From the NCBI RefSeq assembly GCF_004402375.1, contig NZ_SOGJ01000023.1:62001-126000 (forward strand): 64,000 nt of DNA, written 5' to 3'. Shown here piece by piece: positions 9,534 to 19,163 of the stretch. Position 1 is the stretch's first letter. Each line of letters begins with the position of its first letter. Under the pieces are notes generated by a model. It was given only the letters and a program-made list of their open reading frames with translations. It had not been told where the DNA came from and searched no databases. A program made the translations under genes and the position numbers. Source of the DNA: Cryobacterium breve. Lineage in GTDB: Bacteria > Actinomycetota > Actinomycetes > Actinomycetales > Microbacteriaceae.

Positions 9534-10419
9534 GCCCGCCACATACGCCCGTGCCTCGCCCGGCGCCCGTCGCTTGGCCGTGTTGGGGTCGCCCATTGGA
9601 CATTCCCTTTCTCCCGCACTGCACCGCGCCGCCTATTCGGTGCTCGGGCTGGACTGGCGCTACGACGCGGTGCGCGTTCCGGCCGGTGAGCTGGCGGACT
9701 TTCTGGGCTCCCTGGGCGCCGATTGGCGCGGGCTCTCCCTGACCATGCCCCTCAAGCATGAGGTGCAGGCGCACCTGGACGGGCGTGACCGGGTTGCCGA
9801 CCAGACCGGCTCGGTCAACACGGTGCTGTTCGGTGAGACCGGCGGCCGGCGAACGCTACAGGGGTTCAACACGGATGTGACGGGCCTGGTGCGCGCCTTG
9901 GCCGACGCCGGTGTGCGGCGTGCGGCGCACGTGACCCTGCTCGGGGCCGGTGCCACGGCGGCATCCGCGCTGGTCGCCGCGGCCGAGCTGGGCGCCGAGA
10001 CCGTCGAGGTGATCGTGCGCAACCCCGCCAAGGCGGTCGCCCTGGTCGCTCTGGGGCAGAGCCTCGGGGTCGTCGTCACGGTTTGCGCCGTGACCGAGCT
10101 GGCCGACCTCACCCGGGTCAGCGACCTGGTCATCAGCACACTGCCCGGTGGCACCGTGCTCACATTCGATTTCCCCGCCGAACTGCGTCGAACGGCGCTG
10201 CTCTTTGACGTCAGCTACGCGCCCTGGCCCAGTGCCCTCGCCCGGTCGTGGGCTGTGGCGGGCGGAACGGCGGTCTCGGGAGAGGGGATGCTGCTGCATC
10301 AGGCCCTGATCCAGGTACGCATCTTCCTCACCGGCGACCCGTTCGAGCCTCTGCCGAACGAGGACGCGGTGCTGGAGACCATGCGCGGCACCCTGACCCG
10401 GAAGGCTGTGACAGGATAG
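9526..10419 (+). CDS. aroE: Shikimate dehydrogenase
   Basis: 297 residues from ATG 9526, inside the 3' end of mltG. It reduces 3-dehydroshikimate to shikimate with [25 protein letters not shown] is the substrate-binding N-terminus with the SLS motif; K77 in LTMPLKHEV matches the catalytic Lys; GFNTDVTG follows; [12 protein letters not shown] is the dinucleotide-binding glycine loop; GEGMLLHQA closes the substrate site. It is followed after 5 bp by aroC. Confidence 0.95.
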   Translation: MTEPATYARASPGARRLAVLGSPIGHSLSPALHRAAYSVLGLDWRYDAVRVPAGELADFLGSLGADWRGLSLTMPLKHEVQAHLDGRDRVADQTGSVNTVLFGETGGRRTLQGFNTDVTGLVRALADAGVRRAAHVTLLGAGATAASALVAAAELGAETVEVIVRNPAKAVALVALGQSLGVVVTVCAVTELADLTRVSDLVISTLPGGTVLTFDFPAELRRTALLFDVSYAPWPSALARSWAVAGGTAVSGEGMLLHQALIQVRIFLTGDPFEPLPNEDAVLETMRGTLTRKAVTG

Positions 10420-10424
10420 TGGAC

Positions 10425-11630
10425 ATGCTTCGTTGGCTCACTGCCGGAGAGTCCCACGGCCCCGAACTCATCGCTATCGTCGAGGGTTTACCCGCTGGAA
10501 TCCCGGTCACTCTAGATGCGATCCGTCTCGATCTTGCGCGCCGCAAACTCGGCTACGGCCGTGGTGCGCGCATGAAATTCGAGCAGGACGAATTGACTAT
10601 TTCCGGTGGTGTGCGCCACGGCTTCACGATGGGCGGGCCGGTCGCCCTGCGGATCGGCAACACCGAATGGCCCAAGTGGGCCGAGGTGATGAGCCCGGAG
10701 CCCGTAGAGGCACCCTCCGTTCGCGGCCGCGGCGCCCCCTTGACCAGGCCCCGGCCCGGCCACGCCGACCTCGTCGGCATGCAGAAGTACGGCTTCGACG
10801 AGGCGCGACCGGTTCTGGAACGCGCCAGCGCCCGCGAAACCGCGGCCCGGGTCGCTCTCGGTGCCGTCGCCCGGTCCTTCTTGGCCGAGCTCGGGATCGC
10901 CCTGGTCAGCCACACCCTGTCGATCGGCCCGGTCCGCGTGCCCGACGACGCCTTGTTGCCCGCGCCCGGCGACGTCGACACCCTCGACGACGACCCGTTG
11001 CGGTGTTTTGACCCTGTGACCAGCGCCCTGATGGTGGCCGAGGTCGACCAGGCGCATAAAGACGGTGACACCCTGGGCGGCGTCGTCGAGGTGCTGGCTT
11101 ATAACCTTCCGCCCGGGCTTGGTTCGTTCGTGCACTGGGACCGCCGTCTCGATTCACAGCTTGCGGCCGCCCTGATGGGCATCCAGGCCATCAAGGGCGT
11201 CGAGGTCGGCGACGGCTTCCTGACCACCACCCGCCGCGGCTCGGAGGCGCACGACGAACTCGTGCAGTCCGACGGCCGCATTCAGCGGGTCAGCGACAGG
11301 GCCGGCGGCACCGAAGGTGGAATGAGCACGGGAACCGTGCTGCGCGTGCGCGCCGGAATGAAGCCCATCTCCACCATCCCGCGCGCCCTCCGCACGGTGG
11401 ACGTGGCCACGAGCGAGGCAGCCCCCGCGCACCACCAGCGTTCGGATGTCTGTGCCGTGCCGGCCGCCGGCGTCGTCGCCGAAGCCATGGTCGCCCTGGT
11501 GCTCGCGAACTCGGTCTTGGAGAAGTTCGGCGGCGACTCGGTCCTGGAGACCCGCCGCAATCTGGACTCCTACCTAGCCAACATCCCGGTTAACCTCCAG
11601 ACGGGCGCGTCCAGCGACGCCTCCCTCTAG
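10425..11630 (+). CDS. aroC: Chorismate synthase
   Basis: 401 residues. The start is ATG 10425 ([20 protein letters not shown]); the frame is open further upstream, but family alignment and the tight junction with aroE exclude that part. It removes phosphate from EPSP to give chorismate and needs reduced FMN. Signatures present are GESHG, the GRGARMKFE region, [12 protein letters not shown], and [16 protein letters not shown] near the end. It is the last common step before the Trp pathway genes found at 43-49 kb. Confidence 0.96.
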   Translation: MLRWLTAGESHGPELIAIVEGLPAGIPVTLDAIRLDLARRKLGYGRGARMKFEQDELTISGGVRHGFTMGGPVALRIGNTEWPKWAEVMSPEPVEAPSVRGRGAPLTRPRPGHADLVGMQKYGFDEARPVLERASARETAARVALGAVARSFLAELGIALVSHTLSIGPVRVPDDALLPAPGDVDTLDDDPLRCFDPVTSALMVAEVDQAHKDGDTLGGVVEVLAYNLPPGLGSFVHWDRRLDSQLAAALMGIQAIKGVEVGDGFLTTTRRGSEAHDELVQSDGRIQRVSDRAGGTEGGMSTGTVLRVRAGMKPISTIPRALRTVDVATSEAAPAHHQRSDVCAVPAAGVVAEAMVALVLANSVLEKFGGDSVLETRRNLDSYLANIPVNLQTGASSDASL

Positions 11631-11647
11631 AGACGCCGGAATTCGCT

Positions 11648-12163
11648 ATGACCGCGGCGACGCATCCGATCCTGCCCCTCGTCTTCATCGGTCCCATGGC
11701 CGCCGGCAAGACCAAGATCGGCCGAAGGGTGGCGAAAGCGCTCGACGTGCCGTTCATTGACACCGACCATCGCATCGTCGAAGAGCACGGCCCGATCAAG
11801 GGCATCTTCGAGCAGCACGGCGAGGACTACTTCCGGGCGCTCGAGCGCCAGGCGGTGGCTCAGGCACTGACCGAGCAGGCTGTCGTGTCGCTCGGCGGGG
11901 GAGCCGTGCTCGACGCGCACACCCAGGCCGACCTGGCCGGATGTTCCGTGGTGTACCTGAGCGTGTCGTCTCGCGCCGTTGGAGCTCGGATCGGTGGCGG
12001 CAAACGGCCTCTCCTCCGGAATGGGATCGCGGACTGGAAACGGATCTACGCCCAGCGCCGGCCTGTCTATGAGTCGTTGGCCGACATTGGTTTCGACACC
12101 TCGCACCGTCCCCTGGACGACATCGCTGATGACGTCGTGAACTGGACCAAGAAAAAATCATGA
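11648..12163 (+). CDS. aroK: Shikimate kinase
   Basis: 171 residues from ATG 11648. It phosphorylates shikimate with ATP. P-loop GPMAAGKT is at residues 15-22, FIDTDHRIVE holds the shikimate-binding Asp, and VVSLGGGAVL is the substrate-binding glycine triplet. KRPLL carries the lid Arg, and the RxPxYE element appears as RRPVYESLAD. The 3' end overlaps aroB by four bases (ATGA). Confidence 0.95.
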   Translation: MTAATHPILPLVFIGPMAAGKTKIGRRVAKALDVPFIDTDHRIVEEHGPIKGIFEQHGEDYFRALERQAVAQALTEQAVVSLGGGAVLDAHTQADLAGCSVVYLSVSSRAVGARIGGGKRPLLRNGIADWKRIYAQRRPVYESLADIGFDTSHRPLDDIADDVVNWTKKKS

Positions 12164-13266
12164 CCGGAGCACCTGTGCCTGAATCCACACTGCCTGCCAC
12201 CACCGTCATCACGGTCGCGGGTGTCGACACCTACCCCGTGCTCATCGGGCGCAGCCTGATCGCCGATGTCGTCGAACAGCTCGGCCCGAAGGTGGCGAAG
12301 GTTCTGATCGTGCACACCTCCCACCTCGGCGCCCGCGCCGTCGCCCTGCGCGAGAGCCTTCTCGGAAAATTCGAGGTGCTGATCGCCGAGGTGCCCGACG
12401 CCGAGGCCGCCAAGCGGGTGGAGGTGGCCGCGTTCTGCTGGCAGGTCATGGGCCAGGCCGATTTCAGTCGCACCGATGCCGTCATCGGCTTCGGTGGCGG
12501 CGCCGTCACCGACCTGGCCGGCTTCGTCGCCGCCACCTGGCTGCGCGGCGTGCGCCTCGTTCAGATCCCGACCAGCGTGCTCGGCATGGTTGACGCTGCC
12601 GTGGGAGGCAAGAACGGCATCAACACCGCCGAGGGCAAAAACCTGGTCGGCACGTTCTACGCGCCCGCCGCGGTCATCTGCGATCTGGACGTGCTCGACG
12701 ACCTGCCGCGCAACGAGATCCTGGCCGGTTTCGCCGAGATCGTGAAGGCCGGTTTCATTCAGCTTCCCGAGATCCTCGACATCGTCGAAGCGGATGTCAC
12801 GGCGGTCACCGACCCGCACACCCCGCAGTTCCGGCGCGTCCTCGAACTCGCGGTCGGTATGAAGGCCCGGGTTGTGGGGGAGGACTTCAAGGAGTCCGGC
12901 CTGCGCGAGATCCTGAACTACGGGCATACCCTCGGCCATGCGGTTGAGCACGCCGAACGCTATGGCTGGCGCCACGGTGCCGCCGTCGCCGTCGGCATGA
13001 TGTTCGCGGCGGAGGTTGCCCGACTGAGCGGACGGCTCTCCGACGAGGCCGTCGACCGGCACCGTCGCATCCTGGAGTCGCTCACCCTTCCCACCACGTA
13101 CCCGGTCGGCCGGTGGAGCACCCTGCTCGCGACCATGCAGCGAGACAAGAAGACCCGCAGCGGCATGCTCCGTTTCATCGTGCTCGACGACATCGGCAAG
13201 CCCACAGTGCTCGAGGGACCCGACACGTCGCTCCTGTTCGCCGCGTACCAGGAGATCGGCTCCTAG
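12160..13266 (+). CDS. aroB: 3-dehydroquinate synthase
   Basis: 368 residues from ATG 12160; an in-frame GTG at 12175 is an alternative. It converts DAHP to 3-dehydroquinate using NAD and a divalent metal. Visible elements are GFGGGAVTDLAGFVAATW (NAD site), QIPTSVLGMVDAAVGGKNGIN, GFAEIVKAGFI and the metal-binding NYGHTLGHAVE. In related actinobacteria aroQ and efp usually follow directly; here a 7.2-kb block intervenes. Confidence 0.96.
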   Translation: MTGAPVPESTLPATTVITVAGVDTYPVLIGRSLIADVVEQLGPKVAKVLIVHTSHLGARAVALRESLLGKFEVLIAEVPDAEAAKRVEVAAFCWQVMGQADFSRTDAVIGFGGGAVTDLAGFVAATWLRGVRLVQIPTSVLGMVDAAVGGKNGINTAEGKNLVGTFYAPAAVICDLDVLDDLPRNEILAGFAEIVKAGFIQLPEILDIVEADVTAVTDPHTPQFRRVLELAVGMKARVVGEDFKESGLREILNYGHTLGHAVEHAERYGWRHGAAVAVGMMFAAEVARLSGRLSDEAVDRHRRILESLTLPTTYPVGRWSTLLATMQRDKKTRSGMLRFIVLDDIGKPTVLEGPDTSLLFAAYQEIGS

Positions 13267-13353
13267 ACCGCAGTGTCCAACCGGTAGGCCTAGACTGGCC
13301 CCTGATCGGGCTCCGCCTCCGGTCGCCGCTGACCAGAGCTGTTCGGAGGTTTC

Positions 13354-14721
13354 ATGACGAGTTCGTGGATCGATCGGTCGCCCGGGCACGCCGGTCGCAG
13401 TTTCGGCAGCCTCGCGCAGGCGCATGAAGCTGCCGTCACGGAGCGGTTCGTCGGGCCCGGCGTTCGCCAAGTGGTGAAGGACTCCTGGGAGAGATCGCTG
13501 TCCCTCAGCCTCGACCCGTCCCGGCTCGCCCCCGAGCCCGAACTCAGCTTCGACGCGCTGCGGGAGCTGCGCGACCGGCACCCGCTGGCATCCGTTCTGC
13601 CGGTGGTGCACAGTCTCCTGATCCGTCACGCTTTCCACTCCGGTCTGATCGTCGCCATCGGCGACGAGTTCGGTCGTCTGCTCTGGATCGATGGAGATCG
13701 TGTCGTGCGCAGCCGGGCGGAGGGCATGCTTTTCGTCGAGGGCTCCGACTGGTCCGAGCGCCGGGTCGGCACGAGCGCGCCGGGTACGGCACTGGCCCTC
13801 GATCACGGGATTCAGATTCAACGGGCCGAGCACTTCAACGAACTAGCGCATCCCTGGAGCTGCACGGCCGTCCCGATCCACGACCCGCACTCCGGTGCCA
13901 TTCTCGGCGTGATCGACGTGACGGGTGGCGACGAGGCGGTCGCTCCGCAGACGCTGCCCCTCGTTGAGGCGGCCGTTGCGGCCCTAGAAGCCGAATTACG
14001 CATCCAGCGGATGAGCGCGGCGGCGGGCCCGACCACGGTCGCCCGTTTTTTCGGGGCGCCGGCGGCTCCGCCGATCACCCGGGCGGCCCCGGCCCGGCTC
14101 AACGTGCTGGGCGGTGATCACGGCAAGCTGGAGAATGCCGCCGGCTCGATGGAGATCAGCCCCCGGCACGCCGAGATCCTCACCCTGCTCGCGTGGAACC
14201 GCGACGGGCTCTCGGCGGACCGGTTGTCGCTGCTGCTCACCGACCAGGCCAACGCTGTCGACAACCTGCGTGCCGAGATGGTGCGGCTACGCAGGGTCCT
14301 CGAGCACACCAGCCCCACGATCAGCATCGCGTCCCGTCCTTACCGTCTGGAGACAGCCGTGGAACTGGACGCGCAGCGCGTGCTCTCCTCGCTTGAACGC
14401 GGCGCGCACCGGGTGGCGCTGGGGTGCTACCGAGGGCCAGTTCTACCCAATTCGACCGCGCCCGGGATCGTCGCAATCCGTACCGAAGTGTCTGCGCGGC
14501 TGCGGCAGGCCATGCTCAGCGATGCCTCCGCCGACCTACTGCTGGAATATGCCCGCACCGACGAGGCCACCTACGACAGCGAGGTCTGGCGCGCGTGCCT
14601 GGAACTGCTGCCGGCCCGGTCGCCGAAACGGGCATCCGTGGTGGCCCGGCTCAGTCGGATTGAAGCGGAACTGGATCACGCGGCTTCGGTTTCCGCGCCC
14701 CGCAACCTCCCGCAACGCTGA
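13354..14721 (+). CDS. GAF-domain transcriptional regulator of the adjacent aldehyde dehydrogenase
   Basis: 455 residues from ATG 13354, with TCGGAGG upstream. The N-terminal half resembles the sensor part of AcoR-type regulators: VKDSWERSLSLSLDPSR, then a GAF fold (about residues 80-210) with EGSDWSERRVGTSAPGTAL and SCTAVPIHDPHSGAILGVIDVTGG. The central AAA+ domain of AcoR is missing. Instead, residues about 262-330 look like a winged helix (ISPRHAEILTLLAWNRDGLS, NAVDNLRAEMVRLRRVLEH, SRPYRLE), followed by an all-helical tail. It probably senses a small molecule and controls the ALDH-DUF779 genes just downstream. DNA binding by the C-terminus is inferred from pattern, not proven. Confidence 0.8.
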   Translation: MTSSWIDRSPGHAGRSFGSLAQAHEAAVTERFVGPGVRQVVKDSWERSLSLSLDPSRLAPEPELSFDALRELRDRHPLASVLPVVHSLLIRHAFHSGLIVAIGDEFGRLLWIDGDRVVRSRAEGMLFVEGSDWSERRVGTSAPGTALALDHGIQIQRAEHFNELAHPWSCTAVPIHDPHSGAILGVIDVTGGDEAVAPQTLPLVEAAVAALEAELRIQRMSAAAGPTTVARFFGAPAAPPITRAAPARLNVLGGDHGKLENAAGSMEISPRHAEILTLLAWNRDGLSADRLSLLLTDQANAVDNLRAEMVRLRRVLEHTSPTISIASRPYRLETAVELDAQRVLSSLERGAHRVALGCYRGPVLPNSTAPGIVAIRTEVSARLRQAMLSDASADLLLEYARTDEATYDSEVWRACLELLPARSPKRASVVARLSRIEAELDHAASVSAPRNLPQR

Positions 14722-14801
14722 AGCAACGTTCTTCTTCCTAGGCTCGGGCCAGGTTCGCAGCAGGTGAACCCCACCGACAATGTCGTCGACGAGGAGAGAT
14801 C

Positions 14802-16325
14802 ATGACCGTCTATTCCAACCCCGGAACACCGGGCTCCACAATCACCTTCAAGCCCCGCTACGAGAACTGGATCAACGGCGGGTGGGTCAAACCCGTCCGG
14901 GGTCAGTACTTCGAAGACATCTCCCCGGTCAACGGAAAACCGTTCGCCGAGGTCGCCCGAGGAACCGCCGAGGATATCGAGCTGGCACTGGATGCCGCGC
15001 ACAGGGCGGCGCCGGCCTGGGGCAAGACCACGGCCGCCGAGCGCGCCGCCGTCTTGAACAAGATCGCCGACGTCATCGACGCCAATCGCGAATTGCTCGC
15101 CGTCGCGGAAACGTGGGACAACGGCAAGCCGGTCCGTGAACCGCTGAACGCGGACCTGCCACTGGCCGCCGACCATTTCCGCTACTTCGCCGCTGCGATC
15201 CGCTCCCAGGACGGCGACCACGCGGAGTTGGACAACGACACGGTGTCCTACCAGTTCCACGAGCCGCTCGGCGTGGTCGGCCAGATCATCCCCTGGAACT
15301 TCCCCATCTTGATGGCCGTGTGGAAGCTCGCGCCGGCTCTGGCCGCCGGAAACGCGATCGTGATGAAACCCGCGGAACAGACCCCGGTGTCCATCATGGT
15401 TCTGATCGAATTGATCGGCGACATCCTGCCGCCCGGCGTCCTCAACATCGTCAACGGGTTCGGGCTGGAGGCTGGCAAGCCGCTGGCATCGTCCCCGCGC
15501 ATCCGCAAGATCGCGTTCACCGGCGAGACGACCACCGGTCGTCTGATCCTGCAGTACGCCAGCGCGAACATCATCCCGGCCACGGTCGAGTTGGGTGGCA
15601 AGAGCGCGAACATCTTCTTCAGCGATGTCGCCCAGGAGCAAGACAGCTTCTACGACAAGGCCCAGGAGGGTTTCGTGCTCTTCGCGTTCAACCAGGGTGA
15701 GGTGTGCACGGCACCCAGCCGCGCGCTGCTGCAGAAGCCGATCTACGAGAGCTTTTTGAGCAGCGCCGTCGAGCGCACGCGCAAGGCGATCCAGGGCAAC
15801 CCACTGGACACGGACACGCAGGTCGGGGCGCAGGCAAGCAATGACCAGCTCGAGAAGATCCTGTCCTACATCGACATCGGAAAGCAGGAGGGTGCCAAAC
15901 TCGCCCTCGGCGGCGAGCGGGTCGATCTCGGCGGAGACCTCAGTGGCGGCTACTACGTGCAGCCGACCATCTTCGAGGGCAACAACTCCATGAGGATCTT
16001 CCAGGAGGAGATCTTCGGCCCGGTCGTTGCCGTGACGAGCTTCACCGACTACGAGGACGCGATCTCGATCGCGAACGACAATCTCTACGGGCTCGGCGCC
16101 GGAGTCTGGTCCCGCAACGGCAACGTGGCCTTCCGGGCCGGCCGGGACATCCACGCCGGGCGGGTCTGGGTCAACAACTACCACCACTATCCGGCCGGCG
16201 CGGCGTTCGGTGGGTACAAGAGTTCGGGGATCGGACGCGAGAACAACAAGCTTGCGCTCGGTCACTACCAGCAGACAAAGAACCTGTTGGTGTCATACTC
16301 CGAGACAGCCCAGGGCTTCTTCTAG
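14802..16325 (+). CDS. NAD-dependent aldehyde dehydrogenase (ExaC/AcoD-type)
   Basis: 507 residues from ATG 14802, preceded by GAGGAGAGA. It is a class 3-like ALDH of the acetaldehyde dehydrogenase group. The N-terminus [20 protein letters not shown] is typical, with [13 protein letters not shown] (NAD and oxyanion site), [10 protein letters not shown]263 in VELGGKS as general base, and C302 in [11 protein letters not shown] as nucleophile. [15 protein letters not shown] is the C-terminal signature. It likely oxidises acetaldehyde or related aldehydes in the cytoplasm. The regulator upstream and the DUF779 gene downstream form a conserved neighbourhood. Confidence 0.93.
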   Translation: MTVYSNPGTPGSTITFKPRYENWINGGWVKPVRGQYFEDISPVNGKPFAEVARGTAEDIELALDAAHRAAPAWGKTTAAERAAVLNKIADVIDANRELLAVAETWDNGKPVREPLNADLPLAADHFRYFAAAIRSQDGDHAELDNDTVSYQFHEPLGVVGQIIPWNFPILMAVWKLAPALAAGNAIVMKPAEQTPVSIMVLIELIGDILPPGVLNIVNGFGLEAGKPLASSPRIRKIAFTGETTTGRLILQYASANIIPATVELGGKSANIFFSDVAQEQDSFYDKAQEGFVLFAFNQGEVCTAPSRALLQKPIYESFLSSAVERTRKAIQGNPLDTDTQVGAQASNDQLEKILSYIDIGKQEGAKLALGGERVDLGGDLSGGYYVQPTIFEGNNSMRIFQEEIFGPVVAVTSFTDYEDAISIANDNLYGLGAGVWSRNGNVAFRAGRDIHAGRVWVNNYHHYPAGAAFGGYKSSGIGRENNKLALGHYQQTKNLLVSYSETAQGFF

Positions 16326-16436
16326 CCAGCACGCTTTCCATTGCGGGGGCCGCCGACGGTCGAGACGGCGACGACGGCCCTCGCCTCTGCTCCAGCGAAT
16401 CTCCGCACATCCAGTTGTCGAAAGAGGGAGTCAGTC

Positions 16437-16853
16437 ATGTCCACGCTGCCGACCGTGGTGATCGCCACCGTCACCGTTCCGGGGGAGACCGTTCCTCGGG
16501 TCGAACTCGCACCCATCGCCGTCGAAACGCTCCGGGAACTCTGGGACGAACACGGGCCGCTCATGTTCCACCAATCCGGTGGCTGCTGTGACGGGAGTTC
16601 GCCGATGTGCTTCCCTGCCGGGGAATTCATCACCTCGGACAGGGATGTCCTCCTCGGTCGGTTGGATGTGGCGGTGGCCGGCGCGACGCCGCGCGTGGTT
16701 GACTTCTGGATCTCGGCCGAGCAGTTCGAGTACTGGAGTCACACCTACCTCACGGTGGATGTCGTTCCGGGACGGGGGAGCGGCTTTTCCGTCGAGGCGC
16801 CCCGCGGTGTGCGTTTCATGATCCGGTCGCGTCTGATGGTCACGTTCGCGTAG
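16437..16853 (+). CDS. DUF779 domain-containing protein
   Basis: 138 residues from ATG 16437, following AAAGAGGGAG. The family hallmark FHQSGGCCDGSSPMCFP contains C50, C51 and C58, which look like a metal or redox site. DUF779 genes sit beside ExaC/AcoD-type aldehyde dehydrogenases across actinobacteria and proteobacteria, as here (112 bp after the ALDH stop). Linkage suggests an accessory role for that enzyme; no activity can be read from the sequence. Confidence 0.88.
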   Translation: MSTLPTVVIATVTVPGETVPRVELAPIAVETLRELWDEHGPLMFHQSGGCCDGSSPMCFPAGEFITSDRDVLLGRLDVAVAGATPRVVDFWISAEQFEYWSHTYLTVDVVPGRGSGFSVEAPRGVRFMIRSRLMVTFA

Positions 16854-16870
16854 AGCTCCTCCCCAGAACC

Positions 16871-16901
16871 AGGGTGCTCGAAGGGCTGTGCAGGGTGCTC
16901 G
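16871..16901 (+). repeat. Tandem 10-bp direct repeat before a hypothetical gene
   Basis: AGGGTGCTCG occurs at 16871-16880 and again at 16892-16901, a 21-bp period (two helical turns), in the 80-bp gap after the DUF779 gene. It could be a regulator binding pair or chance in a GC-rich spacer. Confidence 0.35.
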
Positions 16902-16933
16902 CTCGGGCTGCCCCGACGGCCAATCTGTTTCGT

Positions 16934-17338
16934 ATGACAACCCCGCTCCGCGTCGAGGACGCCGCCCCCGTGACGACCACCGAGCAGGCGCGAGAACGCG
17001 TGCTCGAGCTGGTCGGCCACCCGACCAGCCATCAGCTCTGGTTCATGCTTCTAGACGCCCGCGGCTGGCAGATCCCCCTGCTCATCCCCGTCGGCGGCAT
17101 CCCGTTGCGTCCCGAACCGGGTGGCGTCGCCGTCTTGGCCTCCGCGGTCAACCAGATTCTCGCCGAGTATGGCCCGGGAGGCAGCGTCATCCTCACCCTC
17201 GAGCGCCCGGGAACGGCTGCCCTGACCGCGGTCGACCAGGCCTGGGGCCGGGAACTCCGCGCATCCTTCGGCAGCCTGCTGCGCATCACGGGACTGTTCG
17301 TCGCCCACGACGAGGGCGTCTGTGAACTCGTGGGGTGA
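16934..17338 (+). CDS. Conserved hypothetical protein
   Basis: 134 residues from ATG 16934; the frame is open back to 16874, but the codons before the ATG look random. I do not recognise a named family. The protein is a mixed alpha/beta single domain with no membrane segment or signal peptide: WFMLLDARGWQIPLLIPVGG, then an aliphatic helix VAVLASAVNQILAEY, strand SVILTLERPG and VAHDEGVCELVG at the end. The stop lies 36 bp before the SixA-like gene. Codon use matches its neighbours, so it is probably a real gene. Confidence 0.65.
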   Translation: MTTPLRVEDAAPVTTTEQARERVLELVGHPTSHQLWFMLLDARGWQIPLLIPVGGIPLRPEPGGVAVLASAVNQILAEYGPGGSVILTLERPGTAALTAVDQAWGRELRASFGSLLRITGLFVAHDEGVCELVG

Positions 17339-17374
17339 CTGCGCCCGGTGAGAGCGCGGTGGCAGACTGACACC

Positions 17375-18226
17375 ATGACCGACACCGGCCCCGAGTCGAA
17401 CCCTGCACATGCGGAGCGGCGGATGCCTGAGCGCACCCTGATCCTGCTCCGTCACGCCAAGTCGGACTGGCAGGGCCGGCAAGGGGACCTCGATCGACCG
17501 CTGGCCGCCCGGGGGCTCCGGCAGGCCCCGCAGGCCGGGGAGCGGCTGGCCCGCCTCGTCTCTCGCATCGATCTGGCCGTGGTGTCGCCGGCCGCGCGGG
17601 CGCGGGCGACCTGGGAACTCGTCGCGGCCGAGCTTCCCGCGGTCCCGCCGTCCCGGATAGACGACCGGGTCTACGCCGCGACGGGCGGGGAGCTCCTGGA
17701 CGTGGTGCGTGCACTGCCCGACGAGGCGCACGCCGTCGTGCTCGTGGGCCACAACCCAGGTTTTGAGGAACTGGTCGCCCGACTCACCCGCATGTCGGTC
17801 GCTCTGCCCACCTCGGCCCTCGCCGTGATCGTTTGGGACGGTTCCTGGGCATCCGCCGGTCAGTCCGAGGCGGCACTTCTGGCATCCGGGCGCGGGCGGA
17901 TCAGAGCCGGTGAGGATCATGCGCACGAGGAGGGTGAGCGTGGTGGTCGGGAGCGCGCCTTGCACGAGGGCGATGATGAGGGCGCAAACGATGACTACGG
18001 AGATCACCGTCTCCCCGCCGCTTACCAGGAAGCCGAAGATGACGGGAGGCGGATGCCGGCGGTGCCCCGACCAGGTTCGGGCTGGTGGGTTCGAATTCGC
18101 GCAGCAGGGTGCACAGGTAGCTGGCATCCATCGCCATCAGGCGCAGCGTGGACAGGCCGGCTGGGGACGCTGCGCGACGGGTGGCCGGCGCGGGCGGCTA
18201 GTCGTCCAGCCAGGACCAGCGACTGA
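17375..18226 (+). CDS. SixA-like phosphohistidine phosphatase with abnormal C-terminal extension
   Basis: Residues about 19-165 form a histidine phosphatase domain: LILLRHAKSDW with catalytic R26-H27, DRPLAARG, VVSPAARARATWE and VVLVGHNPGF with H126. Such proteins remove phosphate from phosphohistidine. The family usually ends near residue 170-180. Here the frame runs on for about 110 residues of Glu/Asp/Arg/His-rich sequence that reads like the antisense of coding DNA. A TGA at 17911-17913 would end the protein normally if one base were present between 17904 and 17910. The start is ATG 17375. The domain is confident; the true stop is doubtful. Confidence 0.75.
   Translation: MTDTGPESNPAHAERRMPERTLILLRHAKSDWQGRQGDLDRPLAARGLRQAPQAGERLARLVSRIDLAVVSPAARARATWELVAAELPAVPPSRIDDRVYAATGGELLDVVRALPDEAHAVVLVGHNPGFEELVARLTRMSVALPTSALAVIVWDGSWASAGQSEAALLASGRGRIRAGEDHAHEEGERGGRERALHEGDDEGANDDYGDHRLPAAYQEAEDDGRRMPAVPRPGSGWWVRIRAAGCTGSWHPSPSGAAWTGRLGTLRDGWPARAASRPARTSD
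17901..18137 (-). pseudogene. Frameshifted remnant of a membrane-protein gene (antisense to the SixA tail)
   Basis: On the - strand, the frame from ATG 18137 has coding-like codons (MAMDASYLCTLLREFEPTSP) down to about 18033. Coding-like codons then continue in another frame with a strong hydrophobic helix (VIFGFLVSGG, then ETVISVVIVCALIIALVQG) to about 17905. A TGA in the first frame sits at 17901-17903. So two opposite single-base shifts, near 18033 and at 17904-17910, would join a small gene ending in a membrane helix. The helix faintly resembles the last segment of cation/proton antiporters. There is no ribosome site before the ATG. It directly follows the signal peptidase stop (18198). 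I call it a decayed fragment, with low certainty about its origin. Confidence 0.4.
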
Positions 18227-18893
18227 GAGGCCAGTTGACCACGAATACGCGGCCGACCACGTTGCCAACGGGCACGAATCCCTGGCTGGGCGTGTCGGTC
18301 TGCAGACGGCTGTCCGCCGAGTTGTACCGGTTGTCGCCCTCTACCCAGAGCGACTCCGCCGGCACGGTCACGGAGAAGTCGTTCTCGGAGGCGCGTGTGG
18401 TCCCCGGGGGCAGCTTGAGGTAGGGCTCAGTGATCGGCTCGCCGTTGACGGTTGTGCGACCCGAGGCGTCGCAGCAGGCGACCCGGTCACCCGGCAGGCC
18501 GATGACGCGTTTGACGAGGTGGTCTGTTGCGTCCTCGTCACCCAGGCCGGCAGCATCGAAGAGCCACCCCATGGCGTCGGTCACCGGGTTCCCTGGCCGG
18601 GTCGCGACCCCCTCCGCCGAAGCGAGCCATCCGCCGGGGTCTGTGAACACCACGATATCGCCGCGATCCAGCCCGATGAGGTCGGGGACCAACTCGTTGA
18701 CGACGATGCGGTCATTGATCTGCAGGGTTTCCTGCATCGATCCGGACGGGATGTAGAACGAGCGCACCAGGAACGCCTTGGTGAGGAGCGAGATCCACAC
18801 GGCCACGACGACGATGACGACCAGGTCCCGGAGCAGTCGGCGCCCGCGGTGCTCGGTGTGGGGCCGGTGCGTCACGCTGTTGTAATCTGACAT
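18198..18893 (-). CDS. lepB: Type I signal peptidase
   Basis: 231 residues; the ATG at 18893 follows AGGGGAAAA. One transmembrane helix (about residues 22-42) is followed by FYIPSGSMQETL, where S52 is the nucleophile, and HLVKRVIGLPGDRV, where K128 is the general base. EGDNRYNSADSR is box E. The active site faces outside and cleaves Sec/Tat signal peptides. It is a lone gene on the - strand in an accessory block; the usual actinobacterial lepB sits near rplS, so this may be an additional signal peptidase (inference). Confidence 0.92.
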   Translation of the reverse strand: MSDYNSVTHRPHTEHRGRRLLRDLVVIVVVAVWISLLTKAFLVRSFYIPSGSMQETLQINDRIVVNELVPDLIGLDRGDIVVFTDPGGWLASAEGVATRPGNPVTDAMGWLFDAAGLGDEDATDHLVKRVIGLPGDRVACCDASGRTTVNGEPITEPYLKLPPGTTRASENDFSVTVPAESLWVEGDNRYNSADSRLQTDTPSQGFVPVGNVVGRVFVVNWPLSRWSWLDD

Positions 18894-19163
18894 TTTTCCC
18901 CTGATGAGATGAGGGAGGGGGGCACTGGCTGGGAGCGGCACGGCGGGCAATCAGAGGTCAGTATGCCCCCGCTGGGCAATTGTGGGGCGATGCGGCACTT
19001 TCTCTGGGCCCGGCATCGGATGAAGCTCCCGCCCCTGACGAGCCATGTCGTGCGTTTGACCGAACTGATGTCCGTTTCCGCCACAGGGCCGAAGGCCCAG
19101 CTCGGGGTTTCCGGGGCAACCTGATCAGCTGTTCCAGGAGGATGCGACGGGACCGGTGCCAGG
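18894..19163. other. Non-coding gap between lepB and the DUF1508 gene
   Basis: 270 bp without a supportable gene. It must contain the lepB promoter (- strand). GGGCC-GAA-GGCCC at 19086-19098 can form a small 5-bp hairpin without a T run. An open + frame that runs through here into cyoE has no coding character. Confidence 0.5.

Noticed and set aside
12067..13833. 588-residue open frame antisense to aroK-aroB and the GAF regulator
   Set aside because: Crosses three gene boundaries and lacks a ribosome site or domain.
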